Assembly: GCA_902796045.1 (NCBI GenBank)
Contig: CADBNQ010000043.1
Span: 1-27,395 of the forward strand
Source of the DNA: an uncultured Lachnospiraceae bacterium
GTDB lineage: Bacteria; Bacillota; Clostridia; Lachnospirales; Lachnospiraceae
Reading direction: 5' to 3'
DNA: 27,395 nucleotides
The notes under the pieces were generated by a model, which saw only the letters and a list, made by a program, of their open reading frames with translations, did not search any database and was not told the origin of the DNA. The position numbers and the translations under genes were made by a program. Numbering within the stretch: the first letter of the stretch is position 1; every line of letters starts with the position of its first letter. Shown here piece after piece: positions 7,594-17,000 of the stretch.

Positions 7594-9032
7594 TATTCAC
7601 CTCTCCTAAGCACCTGCTGTGCAGCGGCTGCTTTCTTTCTCTTCTGTGCAACATTCATCTCGGTGATCTGCTTGCCGTCCTCGATCTCATAATCTGTAAC
7701 ATTAATGATAGCGGCATACTCAGCTGTAGGCGGCATAAGGGTCACCCTGTTACCTACAATCACGCCCTTAGCTTTCATACGCTTCTCAAATTCAGAGAAC
7801 TCTCCACAGAAAGTCTCCATATCTTTTGTAAGAACCGTCGACTCTTCTTCGGTCGGAATACGATCTTCTCTTGATATTCCTCCCAGCTCCATGGAAATCT
7901 GTCCATCCGGCGAATAAGTGATATTCACCGCTGTACCTTCACCAAATTGATATAGTTCGTTCTTAAACTGTTTTCCGCTCCTCTTTCTGACCTCTCTCCG
8001 TCCGATCAGATCATAGCCCATATCCTCCATGACCTCATCTACACAGTCGGCAATATATGTCTGTTCTTTCTGCTTCACGACGACGACTTCCATTTCATGA
8101 ATGGCTTCCTCCACCTCGTCTGCATCCTTAAACTTGCGTTCTCTTTCCGTTTCCCTGCCTGCCATGTCGCAGAGCATCTGATATCTGAGTACAGCTTCCT
8201 CAAAATCTGCTTGTTCTTTTTCGCAGCGGATCTGATATTCTTCAAGATCTCTGAATATCTTCTTAACCGAAATACTGTCAAACGTGGTCAGCCTGGACAT
8301 CTCTGTAATACCATCAACTGTACTGAGTGCCCTCGTGATCTCCGCCTGCAGTTCCTTAGGCAGTTCCAGCTTAAGAAGCTCCATCAGTTCGTTCCGAATT
8401 GCCTTTTTCTTATCGTCAAAACTTGTATCCGGAGTTTCTTCATCCACTTCATCAAATGAGAACACTCCGCTAATATCTTCAGCAATACTGGTTTCCAGTT
8501 TGGACAGATCTCTTCCTTCCAATGCCCCCGGCTTATCATCGTCCCCGTCTGTCAGATATTCCGCAATCGTCTGATTTACTTTTTTCTGTTCCCTCCGGCC
8601 TGCTTCCTTACCTGCGTTGGCAGCCATATCCAGCTTGTCCTTCAGTGCCTGTGCCTTGTTTTTTATAGCAACAATCTTTTCCAGTTCCCGTTTCTTTTCT
8701 TCCAGCGCCTCTTCTGATATCCTGTATTTTGGTGACACTTTCGGCATATTCCGGGAGAACTCGCTTCGGATCTTCTGAATTTCCTGATCCATGTTTTTCC
8801 GAAGAGATTTTACCTCTTCGATCAGGCTCTCCTGGCCTCCATTCCGTTTCTGCAAAAGTTCGAGCATTGCCAGAGACTTATTCAGTTCGTTTCCCATTCC
8901 GGAACAGGAAGCCAGCAGCGCCTTGATCTGCTCTCCGCATACCAGTCCACGCTGTTCGCACTGTATCTGTCCATCGACAACTTTTCTCGCCCACCCTGTC
9001 AGAGAATAGACGGATATTTTGGGTCCGCTCAT
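7593..9032 (-). CDS. Coiled-coil protein of unknown function (479 aa)
   Basis: This is a largely helical protein. A short N-terminal segment (MSGPKISVYSLTGWARK) with two cysteines soon after is followed by charged coiled-coil stretches at ~55-165. An acidic linker lies near 165-200, more helix at ~200-330, and then a globular C-terminal domain at ~330-460 with alternating strands. No nucleotide-binding or catalytic motif is visible, and no signal or membrane segment. An AAGGAGG site ~10 bases before the ATG and a 21-bp gap from the kinase gene place it in the kinase/FHA sub-cluster. It could be a scaffold or a kinase substrate (inference from position and shape only). I do not recognise a named family. 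Confidence 0.85.
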   Translation of the reverse strand: MSGPKISVYSLTGWARKVVDGQIQCEQRGLVCGEQIKALLASCSGMGNELNKSLAMLELLQKRNGGQESLIEEVKSLRKNMDQEIQKIRSEFSRNMPKVSPKYRISEEALEEKKRELEKIVAIKNKAQALKDKLDMAANAGKEAGRREQKKVNQTIAEYLTDGDDDKPGALEGRDLSKLETSIAEDISGVFSFDEVDEETPDTSFDDKKKAIRNELMELLKLELPKELQAEITRALSTVDGITEMSRLTTFDSISVKKIFRDLEEYQIRCEKEQADFEEAVLRYQMLCDMAGRETERERKFKDADEVEEAIHEMEVVVVKQKEQTYIADCVDEVMEDMGYDLIGRREVRKRSGKQFKNELYQFGEGTAVNITYSPDGQISMELGGISREDRIPTEEESTVLTKDMETFCGEFSEFEKRMKAKGVIVGNRVTLMPPTAEYAAIINVTDYEIEDGKQITEMNVAQKRKKAAAAQQVLRRGE

Positions 9033-9053
9033 ACCTGCTGCCTCCTTAATGCC

Positions 9054-10778
9054 TTAATTCATTGAAGCACGCCATTTATCAATTTCCTTTTGCTTCCCTA
9101 TGGCAATCAGCCATGTCTCAAGTTGGAAATCCAGATTTCCATCATAATCCACTAGCTTGTGGCACAGGCTCTCAAATCTCTCAAAAGAGTCATCCAGCAC
9201 GCTTCTCATATAATTTGCCAGCTCTCCAACGGTACGGAACTGCTCCCCGTTTAAGAGAAGGAGCTTTTGTCCTGAAAGAGTGTAAGCCATCAGGAAATAT
9301 GTCCTCTTCATATCCGTTTCATTTACCAGCTCCAACTCGTAAGAATCCTCAATTGCTGCAGCTGCTTTTTTCAGTTTCTCGTTCTTTGGTGCAGTTTGAT
9401 TAACATAGGCAGACAGCACCTTCTCGGAAAGAACTGTTGCATAATATGGAAACTGTGATTCGTCCTTATCCCAGAGTCTTTCCAATACATCCCTGCCAAA
9501 AGCTGCTATGCTTTCAAAAGTCTGTCCCTTCCAATAAAAACCCTTCAACTTCGGATTGATCTGATAAAGCAGGTGCCAGAAAATGATATCGTCCTTGCCG
9601 TTTTCTCTTCCGGCCTCTTCCTCTGCTGCCTGACATTTTCTCGCTAGGTCTTGATTGAAGGTTCTGAAGTGTGCTGTAACATGCCCACGGAACAGCTGCT
9701 TTTTGCCTTCCTCCCAGTTCTTTGCAAAGGCCACCACCAGTGCAGCCGGATCAGTGATGGTTTCGCCCAGGAACAGAAATGCCGGCATATTGCCCTTTCC
9801 AACATTTCCAATACCTTCACCTGGGATCACCAGGCTCTCTCCATCAAGCCACATCTTCACTTCATCGTATGTCCAGCGGCGATTCGGGTTATTCTTATTC
9901 TTTCGGTTCGTTATGTCATAATAGGTCAGCGCAGCTATTAAGTCCTGAAGTAGTGCCGGCATATCTTCAGGAAATGGGATCCTCTGTACTGACACATACT
10001 GTTCAATCTCATCAGGCTGCATATTCGCATACGGCGTGTAGCCGCAAAACAGTTCAAACAACGTGATCCCAAAGGAATAATAATCCGACCCTTCATAGAA
10101 AATGTTCTTAAAAGTCTCCGGTGCAGAATATTCCGGCGTCATGCCGGTTTTTGTTACCAGGATAGTATTGTTCCCATCCACGGCAGAACTGATACCGAAG
10201 TCTATGATGGATATTGTCTCTCCATCTGCATTCAGCATTATATTGGACGGCTTCAGATCCTTGTGGATAATCCCTGCGTCATGGATAACCTTCAGCCCTT
10301 CATTGATATTCGGGATAATACTCTTCAGAAGCGCATCCTGAGAATAGGTCTTCCCCTGCAGACTTCCATTTTCAAAATACGGCAATATCTCAACAGGGTA
10401 TCCATTATAGGTACCTGTCTCATACAGCTTTGCTACATAAGGCGAATCTATGGTCATCAGCTTATCGATGACTTCCTGCTTTATCGCAAACTGCCTCTTA
10501 TATATCTTTGCTACATATTCTAAATCCCTGTAGGAGCACAGATACAGATCTGCTTCACCGGAGGAAACCTCCAGTTGTTTTATTACCTTATATTTTCCAC
10601 AGATTTCCGTACCCTCGCTGACAGGTTGATCACCACCTGATTCTATCCCGTTCTGACGGTTATACTGCTGAAGAATGTCACTGTTAATCTCCGTTGCAGC
10701 AGATCCCTTAAGGTTCGGATTGATTTCGGTAGGTGCTGACCCTTGCAGAGCCGGATTGATAACTGTCTGATTTGCCAT
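9054..10778 (-). CDS. Cytoplasmic Ser/Thr protein kinase with triplicated Thr-X-Ile-Asn N-terminus (574 aa)
   Basis: A Hanks-type kinase domain spans ~62-310. It has a degenerate glycine loop (LEVSSGEADLYL), the ATP-anchoring Lys in VAKIYK, the catalytic loop HKDLKPSN near 171-178, DFG near 192 and SAPE near 215. The residues needed for catalysis are present, so it should be active. Before it, residues 5-40 are three 12-residue repeats starting Thr-Val-Ile-Asn, Thr-Glu-Ile-Asn and Thr-Glu-Ile-Asn. The C-terminal ~250 residues are soluble and unrecognised, probably a sensor or docking domain. There are no PASTA repeats and no membrane anchor, unlike PknB/PrkC. GGAG precedes the ATG. Partners in the operon are the PP2C phosphatase and the FHA reader. 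The kinase/methyltransferase pairing recalls PglW/PglX of the Pgl system, but the other Pgl genes are absent. Confidence 0.93.
   Translation of the reverse strand: MANQTVINPALQGSAPTEINPNLKGSAATEINSDILQQYNRQNGIESGGDQPVSEGTEICGKYKVIKQLEVSSGEADLYLCSYRDLEYVAKIYKRQFAIKQEVIDKLMTIDSPYVAKLYETGTYNGYPVEILPYFENGSLQGKTYSQDALLKSIIPNINEGLKVIHDAGIIHKDLKPSNIMLNADGETISIIDFGISSAVDGNNTILVTKTGMTPEYSAPETFKNIFYEGSDYYSFGITLFELFCGYTPYANMQPDEIEQYVSVQRIPFPEDMPALLQDLIAALTYYDITNRKNKNNPNRRWTYDEVKMWLDGESLVIPGEGIGNVGKGNMPAFLFLGETITDPAALVVAFAKNWEEGKKQLFRGHVTAHFRTFNQDLARKCQAAEEEAGRENGKDDIIFWHLLYQINPKLKGFYWKGQTFESIAAFGRDVLERLWDKDESQFPYYATVLSEKVLSAYVNQTAPKNEKLKKAAAAIEDSYELELVNETDMKRTYFLMAYTLSGQKLLLLNGEQFRTVGELANYMRSVLDDSFERFESLCHKLVDYDGNLDFQLETWLIAIGKQKEIDKWRASMN
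10659..10766 (-). repeat. Three tandem 36-bp in-frame repeats in the kinase N-terminus
   Basis: Codons 5-40 of the kinase encode three 12-residue units: TVINPALQGSAP, TEINPNLKGSAA and TEINSDILQQYN. Each begins Thr-X-Ile-Asn. The first two are close copies; the third diverges after Asn. They lie outside the kinase fold and look like a flexible tail bearing repeated phospho-acceptor threonines. Confidence 0.85.
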
Positions 10779-10801
10779 ATTACCGCTCCAAATCCATCAT
10801 C

Positions 10802-11050
10802 TTAATCTTCTTTGAGAAACTCAACTTCCTTTGCAAGAAGATCAGCCAGAGAGATTACATCCTCTTCTGTCAGCGTTACGCCTTTTCCCATTTTGCTATG
10901 ATCTGGCGACCAGGAGCGGATATCATATTTAGGTTCCGCACCATTCCAACTGACACGGTTCAATTCCAGCTGCCATCCGCTGCTTCCCGTAGACACAACC
11001 CCGATATGATTGATGATCTCGAATTTCAGATCCTGATTTCTTCCTGCCAT
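10802..11050 (-). CDS. PC4/YdbC-like single-strand DNA-binding protein (82 aa)
   Basis: The sequence fits the bacterial YdbC family, whose fold is that of the eukaryotic coactivator PC4/p15. It has strand-forming segments (LKFEIINHIGVV, WQLELNRVSW), then KYDIRSWSPDHSKMGKGVTL and a C-terminal helix with LADLLAKE. The WSPDHxKMGKG core is the recognisable family signature. Lactococcal YdbC binds single-stranded DNA and RNA as a dimer. Length (82) is normal. An AAGGAGG site precedes the ATG. It sits between the giant helicase-nuclease and the kinase with gaps of 21 and 23 bp. A ssDNA-binding partner for the helicase or for resected DNA is a reasonable inference. Confidence 0.85.
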   Translation of the reverse strand: MAGRNQDLKFEIINHIGVVSTGSSGWQLELNRVSWNGAEPKYDIRSWSPDHSKMGKGVTLTEEDVISLADLLAKEVEFLKED

Positions 11051-11071
11051 AATAGACCTCCTTCAAGTGTG

Positions 11072-14000
11072 TTAAGTCATTATTCTCCACGCAGCTCTGC
11101 CTCCGGTGGCCATTGCACCGCGTTTTTCAAGCTTATACCGCGCACAATACTTAGCCGCTATAGCCTCAAATCTTTCTTTCAGCTCAGCTTTATACAGCAC
11201 CCATATAATGGCCGATGATGCTCTGTTATCTATACAGGCGAATCCAGCCGCAACCAGTTCATCGTACAAGCCACCCTTCGGCTTGCTCCCATTTAAGACA
11301 TCATCTATTGTCATTTGCTGATATCTGGAAGTACTGCCTCTGCTGTTCTGACCCCTTGTAGATCCCTTTTCTCTTCTGGCCTTTTCCTCCGCTTCTCGCC
11401 GCCTTCGTTCTTCTGCTTCTCTCTGAATTCTAAGACGCTCTTCCTCCCGTCGCTTTTCTTCTGCCTGACGGCGATCCTCAGAGGCTTTCCTGCGTCTTTC
11501 CGCAGCCTGCTCTGCCTTGGCTTTTTCCGCTTCTGCCAGTCGCTGTTCTTCTAGCTGTCTGCGCTTTTCCTCACGTTCTTTGGCTAAACGCTCTTTCTCT
11601 GCTTCTGCCTGACGCTTTCTTTCCTCAGCCTCTTTTTCTTCTCGGATAGACTTCAGCCTTTCATTGCTCCTGACAATTGCACTGTCAATGAACTCTATCA
11701 ACTTTTGGCCTTCCACTTCAGGATTACGGTACCATTCTGTAGACCATACTCTGTACAAATACCAACCCATATTGGTGAGTACAGATCCCCGCAAGCGGTC
11801 TCTGTCTCTGGCTGTTCTGGCATGTGAATAAGATAGACCATCGCACTCTATGCCTGCCACAAATTCGTGTTCCAGTTCCGGATGCTCTACGGCTATATCA
11901 ATCCTATATCCGGAACAACCCACGTACTGCCTTGCCTTGTAACCTTTTTCACATATGAACTTATATATAGCGTTAGCAAAATCGTCTGGCACCCTGCTTT
12001 GATGAGCCGATGCCAGCATTGCTCCGCTATTCATTGCAAACTCAATATAGGATCGGATCATCCGTATCCCTTCCGATTCCGTTCTGTTCAGATCAATATC
12101 TGATGGCAAAATGGATGCTACTAATTTCACATTGATTTTCGCCCTGGTAATGGCCACATTTAAACGGCGCTCGCCACCGGACTTCATCACCGGGCCAAAG
12201 TTCATGGACATTGGCTTGTTATTCGCAATCTGCTCTTTTGTTCTGGCATAACAGATACTCAGGAAGATCGTATCTCTCTCATCACCTTGTACATTTTCAA
12301 GGTTTTTGACAAAAAACTCTTCCTCTTTATCCTCCGTAAAGAATTCCTCATACTTCGGATTCTCTTCCCTGAATTTTTGTATCTCATTCAGAATCGTCTG
12401 CTGCTGTGCTTCACTCAGAGCTATAATCCCCAGAGATCTTTCCGGATGCTTTTCGATATGCTCTTTTACTAGTTCCACACATCGTTTTGCTTCCTGGATA
12501 TTGTTTCTCTTGCCGCCCCTGTCATAATACCCGCCTTCCACAAATGAAAATTCAACACCCGTATCTGGCTCACTTTCATTACTGGACGGGAAGGTGACCA
12601 GCTCATTTCTGTAGATTTCCTGATTGGAAAATGCGATCAGATGTTCATGCTTACTGCGGTAATGCCAGAGCAGTGTCCTGTTCGGCAGAACATTTGCCGT
12701 CTCCTCCAAAATGGAATCATATACTTCCTCTTCAAAATCGTCTTCGTTATCATCGTCATAGTCATCGTTACTATTACTGGTGCTGGACGAGAAGAAATTC
12801 GTCGGTGGCAGCTGCTTGGTATCTCCTGCGATAATGACCTGATCTGCCCTGAAAATGGCACCGATGGCATCTTGCGGAAAAATCTGGGATGCCTCATCGA
12901 AGATAACCATATCAAAGTGATAATCCTCCGCACTCAGGAAATGCGCCACAGAGAGCGGCGACATCATAAGACAGGGCTTTAATGTCAGAAGCAGTGTCGG
13001 AATCTCATGGAACAGCCTTCGAAGTGGCATAATCCTACGCTTCTTCTCCATCTCACGGCGTAAAATCCCAAGTTCTGACTTTGCGCCTGTGATTTCGTTC
13101 CTGCTTGGGAAGGATCGGATAATGCTGTCTCGTATCCTTTCCTTAGAGATATCAAATTGCTTCACATCCAACCTGACAAACTTTCCAAGACGCTGCTCAT
13201 GCACCCTGCGTCGGAAGGTCTGTACAGACGGCACATCATCAATCGTCAGGGAAAGCCACTGCATATAAAACCCTCTCTCGAAGGCTTTTCGAACATCCCT
13301 GACCTCATTATTTCTTTTTACGATTCTGTCCGTAAAGTCATGAAGACCTTTTTCATCGCATTCTCTCTTTGTCTCAATAAAATCAAGCCACTTATTTAAC
13401 TCTCCAAAACCACCAAGACAGGCTCTGTATTTATCCGTAATCTCATGGAATGCAACCTCCTTCATATTTGAAGCAGGGAACAACTCATCGAAATAGGCAA
13501 GGCCTTTCTCACTGGCATCGCCCAGCTCACGAAGGCGCGTAAATCCTTCGGCTGCTTTCCATCTCTTTTCTCTTTCTCCGGATACTTCTTTAATAAAACA
13601 GTCAACGCCATCGGGTACACCACTCTCATAATAGGCGGATACCACATCAATATCCTCCACCATCTGCTGCCAATCGGTATCCAGTCCCGCGTATCTGCTT
13701 CCGAACAATTCAGCAAGTTCTTCCGACGGAATATAGGTAGTTTCCCCTGCGTAGCGTCTTATGATGGCTGATACGAACTCCATCAGCTGTTTTATGTTAC
13801 TATCAGGATTATTTACCTTCTGTTCCTCTGTAAACTGCGCTGTATTTGCAGCAAACCATGCGCCTTCCCTGAGAATACCCTTCACAGTCTCCGCCAATAC
13901 TATCAGTTCATTCCATGAAACCTCACCGGATTTATGCGCTGTATCAAGAATCCTGATAAGGTTCCCCAGCACTTCCTCATGTGCTCTGGCATCGGCAAGT

Positions 14001-17000
14001 CCTGGAAGCACAGACTTTTCTATCGAAAAGAGCATGGGCAGAGCCGGTATATGGAGTGCATCACGTACCGCACTGGCCAATGCCATTACTCTTTCTTCCG
14101 TGAGAGAATCTTGAAGTCTTAACAGCTCCGTGGCTTTATCCTGGTTTTCAATGATCTTGAAGATTGCCTGCACGGTTTCTTCTGGAATACTGCTTCCCGG
14201 AATCTGGCTTGCCACATCCCTTGCAACTCGGATACCGGAGATTACTTTCTCCCATTCCGTTTCCAGGCCAGCATAATTCCCTTTAAATGTCTCCGCCAGT
14301 CTCGCCTCGTTTTTCTGATACCATCCTTTTTCTGTATTAATCTCGTCAACAATCTTCAGCAGATCAAGAGCAGCATCACGCGACACCTTTTCTCCGATCC
14401 TTCTGGACAGGCTCGTCAGAAATGAAATATCCTTCCTGTACAGATCGTTGGTCGTCCGATAACTTTGCGTATATTCCTCTCGGAATCTGCGCAGGATATC
14501 CACAGGATCTATATCCAATACAGATGTCTCCCATCTTTCAAGGATTTTTTTCTTTTTCTCCCCAATCGCAGCCTGGTGCGACTTTGCCTCACCCGCCATG
14601 GCCCCGGTATCTCTTGCGATCAGATCCCAGTCCGTCTCTTCTGCCCGATAATATGCCGGAACCTGTTCCATAAATCTTGCGTTATTGTCCAAGAACCATT
14701 GTTTTTCCTGCCGGATCTCATTCAGTATCTGAAGCAACGCAATGACTTGCGATTCTTCAATCTGTGCTCCTACAGACTTGGAAAGTAGTCGGACCTGCTT
14801 CATATCCTCCTTATAGCCCGCTTTCATCTTTCGGAGCATTCCCACGTGCTCTGTTTTGAACCGGTTCAACATAGCGGAAGAATCCAGATTCAGCACATCT
14901 CTCTCCCATTCTGACAACACCTGATCCGTCATCTGCTGAATCCTACCCTGATGAGCCTTCGCTTCATCTGACATTCGTTGTATGATAATGAGCACATTGT
15001 CCCACTCGGTGTCTATTCCCTGATAAACACCCGGAAACACCTTACGGATTCTTACTTCATTCTCTTCAAACCATTTTTTCTCGGCGTTGATGTCTGTAAG
15101 TGCCTGCAGCATATCAATGATCTCTGTATCATCGATATAAACACCCACAGATTTATGCATAACACGAAGCCGATCAAGATCCCTATCTATATTCTCTTTG
15201 GTCCGGTAAAATTCCGCCGTATATTTTGTCTTGAAACGGAACTGCATATCACCTACATTGATATCCAGGGCAGCCGGCTCCCAATTTTCCAGAACAGCAG
15301 CTTTTTTCTGGCGGTAAACATCCTGATGCCTCTTCGCTTTCTCCGCCGCTTCACTGTATTCCGGATTTTTCTCTGTATCGAACCATGCTGCATCCATAAC
15401 AGGCATATCTTCCATCGCCCCAAGAATCCTGGTCACGGTCACAATGTCTGATAATGTGTCACCCTCGGCAAGTCCGAACAGAGAGGCTGCCTCTCTGTAA
15501 TACCTCATGATCTCCTTGGTCTCATCTTCCGTCTTCCCAAGGAATGCTATCACAGCACCGTTATGTGTTGTAATCGTTTGGCCGTCTTCTTCTGTCTCGT
15601 ATTCTTTTTCGCCGGTTATCTGCATCAAATCATTCGCTGATATATCAAGCCCATAGACCGACCATTCGGACCGAATTCTGTCTGATAATCCCTTTAAAAC
15701 ATCCACATGAGAATACGTATCTTTCTTCTTCCCGGCTTCACTGATTGCCCTGCTGCGTAATATGCTGCGTTTGTCCGGGCTCTCCCAGTTGATCGGAAAC
15801 AGAGGCAATGCCATCACAGCCTCATAGATTTCAAGGTTTTCGTGGACATGATTCCATGTGGGATCCAGTGTGCATCCGTAGTTTTGATTGAGAGATACAA
15901 CCAATCCCTCCATCTCTCCCAGATTCTTTTCCAACCCATCGGTAGCATTCATCATCTCAGTCTTAAATAAATGACCGGCTGCGGTTGCCGTGGTATCGGC
16001 CCATGGGTTATCCGTAAGTTTTCCGTCAATGCTGTTCAGAGCCTTCTCAAAGGCATCTACCAGAAACAACAAAGAGGCATAATCTTCCTTGGAAATCTTT
16101 GTTGGATTCTGAATTCTGAATTCGATTGCCGTGGCATCTGACAGCTTTGCAAGCCGTCCAAATACCATGTAAACGCTCTCGCCAAAGGGTTCTATGATCT
16201 TGTGGAGATCATCCGCATACACATCCAGGTACTGCCTGTCATGGAACAGTTCCGTCAGTTCTCCCATCACAGAACTGTCCACATATTCCCGTGATAGTCC
16301 CAAATTCGAACCGATATTGTCGATGATTTCCTTCTTATTTGCCTTATAATTGTGGAGTGACAGACAGAAAGCATCCAACTTTGCATCTGTCAGTCTCTTC
16401 AAAACAACCTGCAGCGCAGCTGACTTCTCTGACACGAAAAGAACCTTCTTTCCGTCTCCCAGCGCCTCCGCAATGATGTTCGTGATCGTCTGGCTCTTTC
16501 CGGTTCCAGGCGGCCCCTGCATTACGAAGCTGACGCCCAGCTTTGACAGTAGTATGGCTTCTTCCTGGCTGGAATCTGAGTCGACAACCTCATGCCATTC
16601 TGTAGGCTGCGTCTTATCGAAATTAAAATTTCTGGCCTGCGCTGGCAATTCGCCCAGCGCATTGCGGTCTCCGGAGATTGCCTGAATCACCGGATTATTC
16701 AGCAACTGTTCACGATTGTTATTCAAATCGTGATACATACTGATCTTCAAGAAGGAAAGCAGACCAAGGCTCACCTCCCGAATCAGCTTCCACCCCTTTT
16801 TATCTATGATCTCTTCAATCTGCTCTAAGTAGTTTTCAAAGGAATCCTTATTCTTTAGTTCAAAGGTCGGTAGATCAATACCGTAATCCTGATTAAATAG
16901 ATAATCCAGCGTCGGATTTACTTCTATCTCATCGTCATATTTACTGAGCGTATAGGGTGCATTCAGAGACTTCAAACCCAGTTGTACCGGCATCATCAAA

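Noticed and set aside
3754..10778. Type VI secretion regulatory set (kinase, PP2C, FHA, ClpV-like ATPase).
   Set aside because: No Tss structural genes are present, the ATPase lacks a recognisable ClpV N-terminal region, and the locus style is Gram-positive; the resemblance is limited to the phospho-switch.
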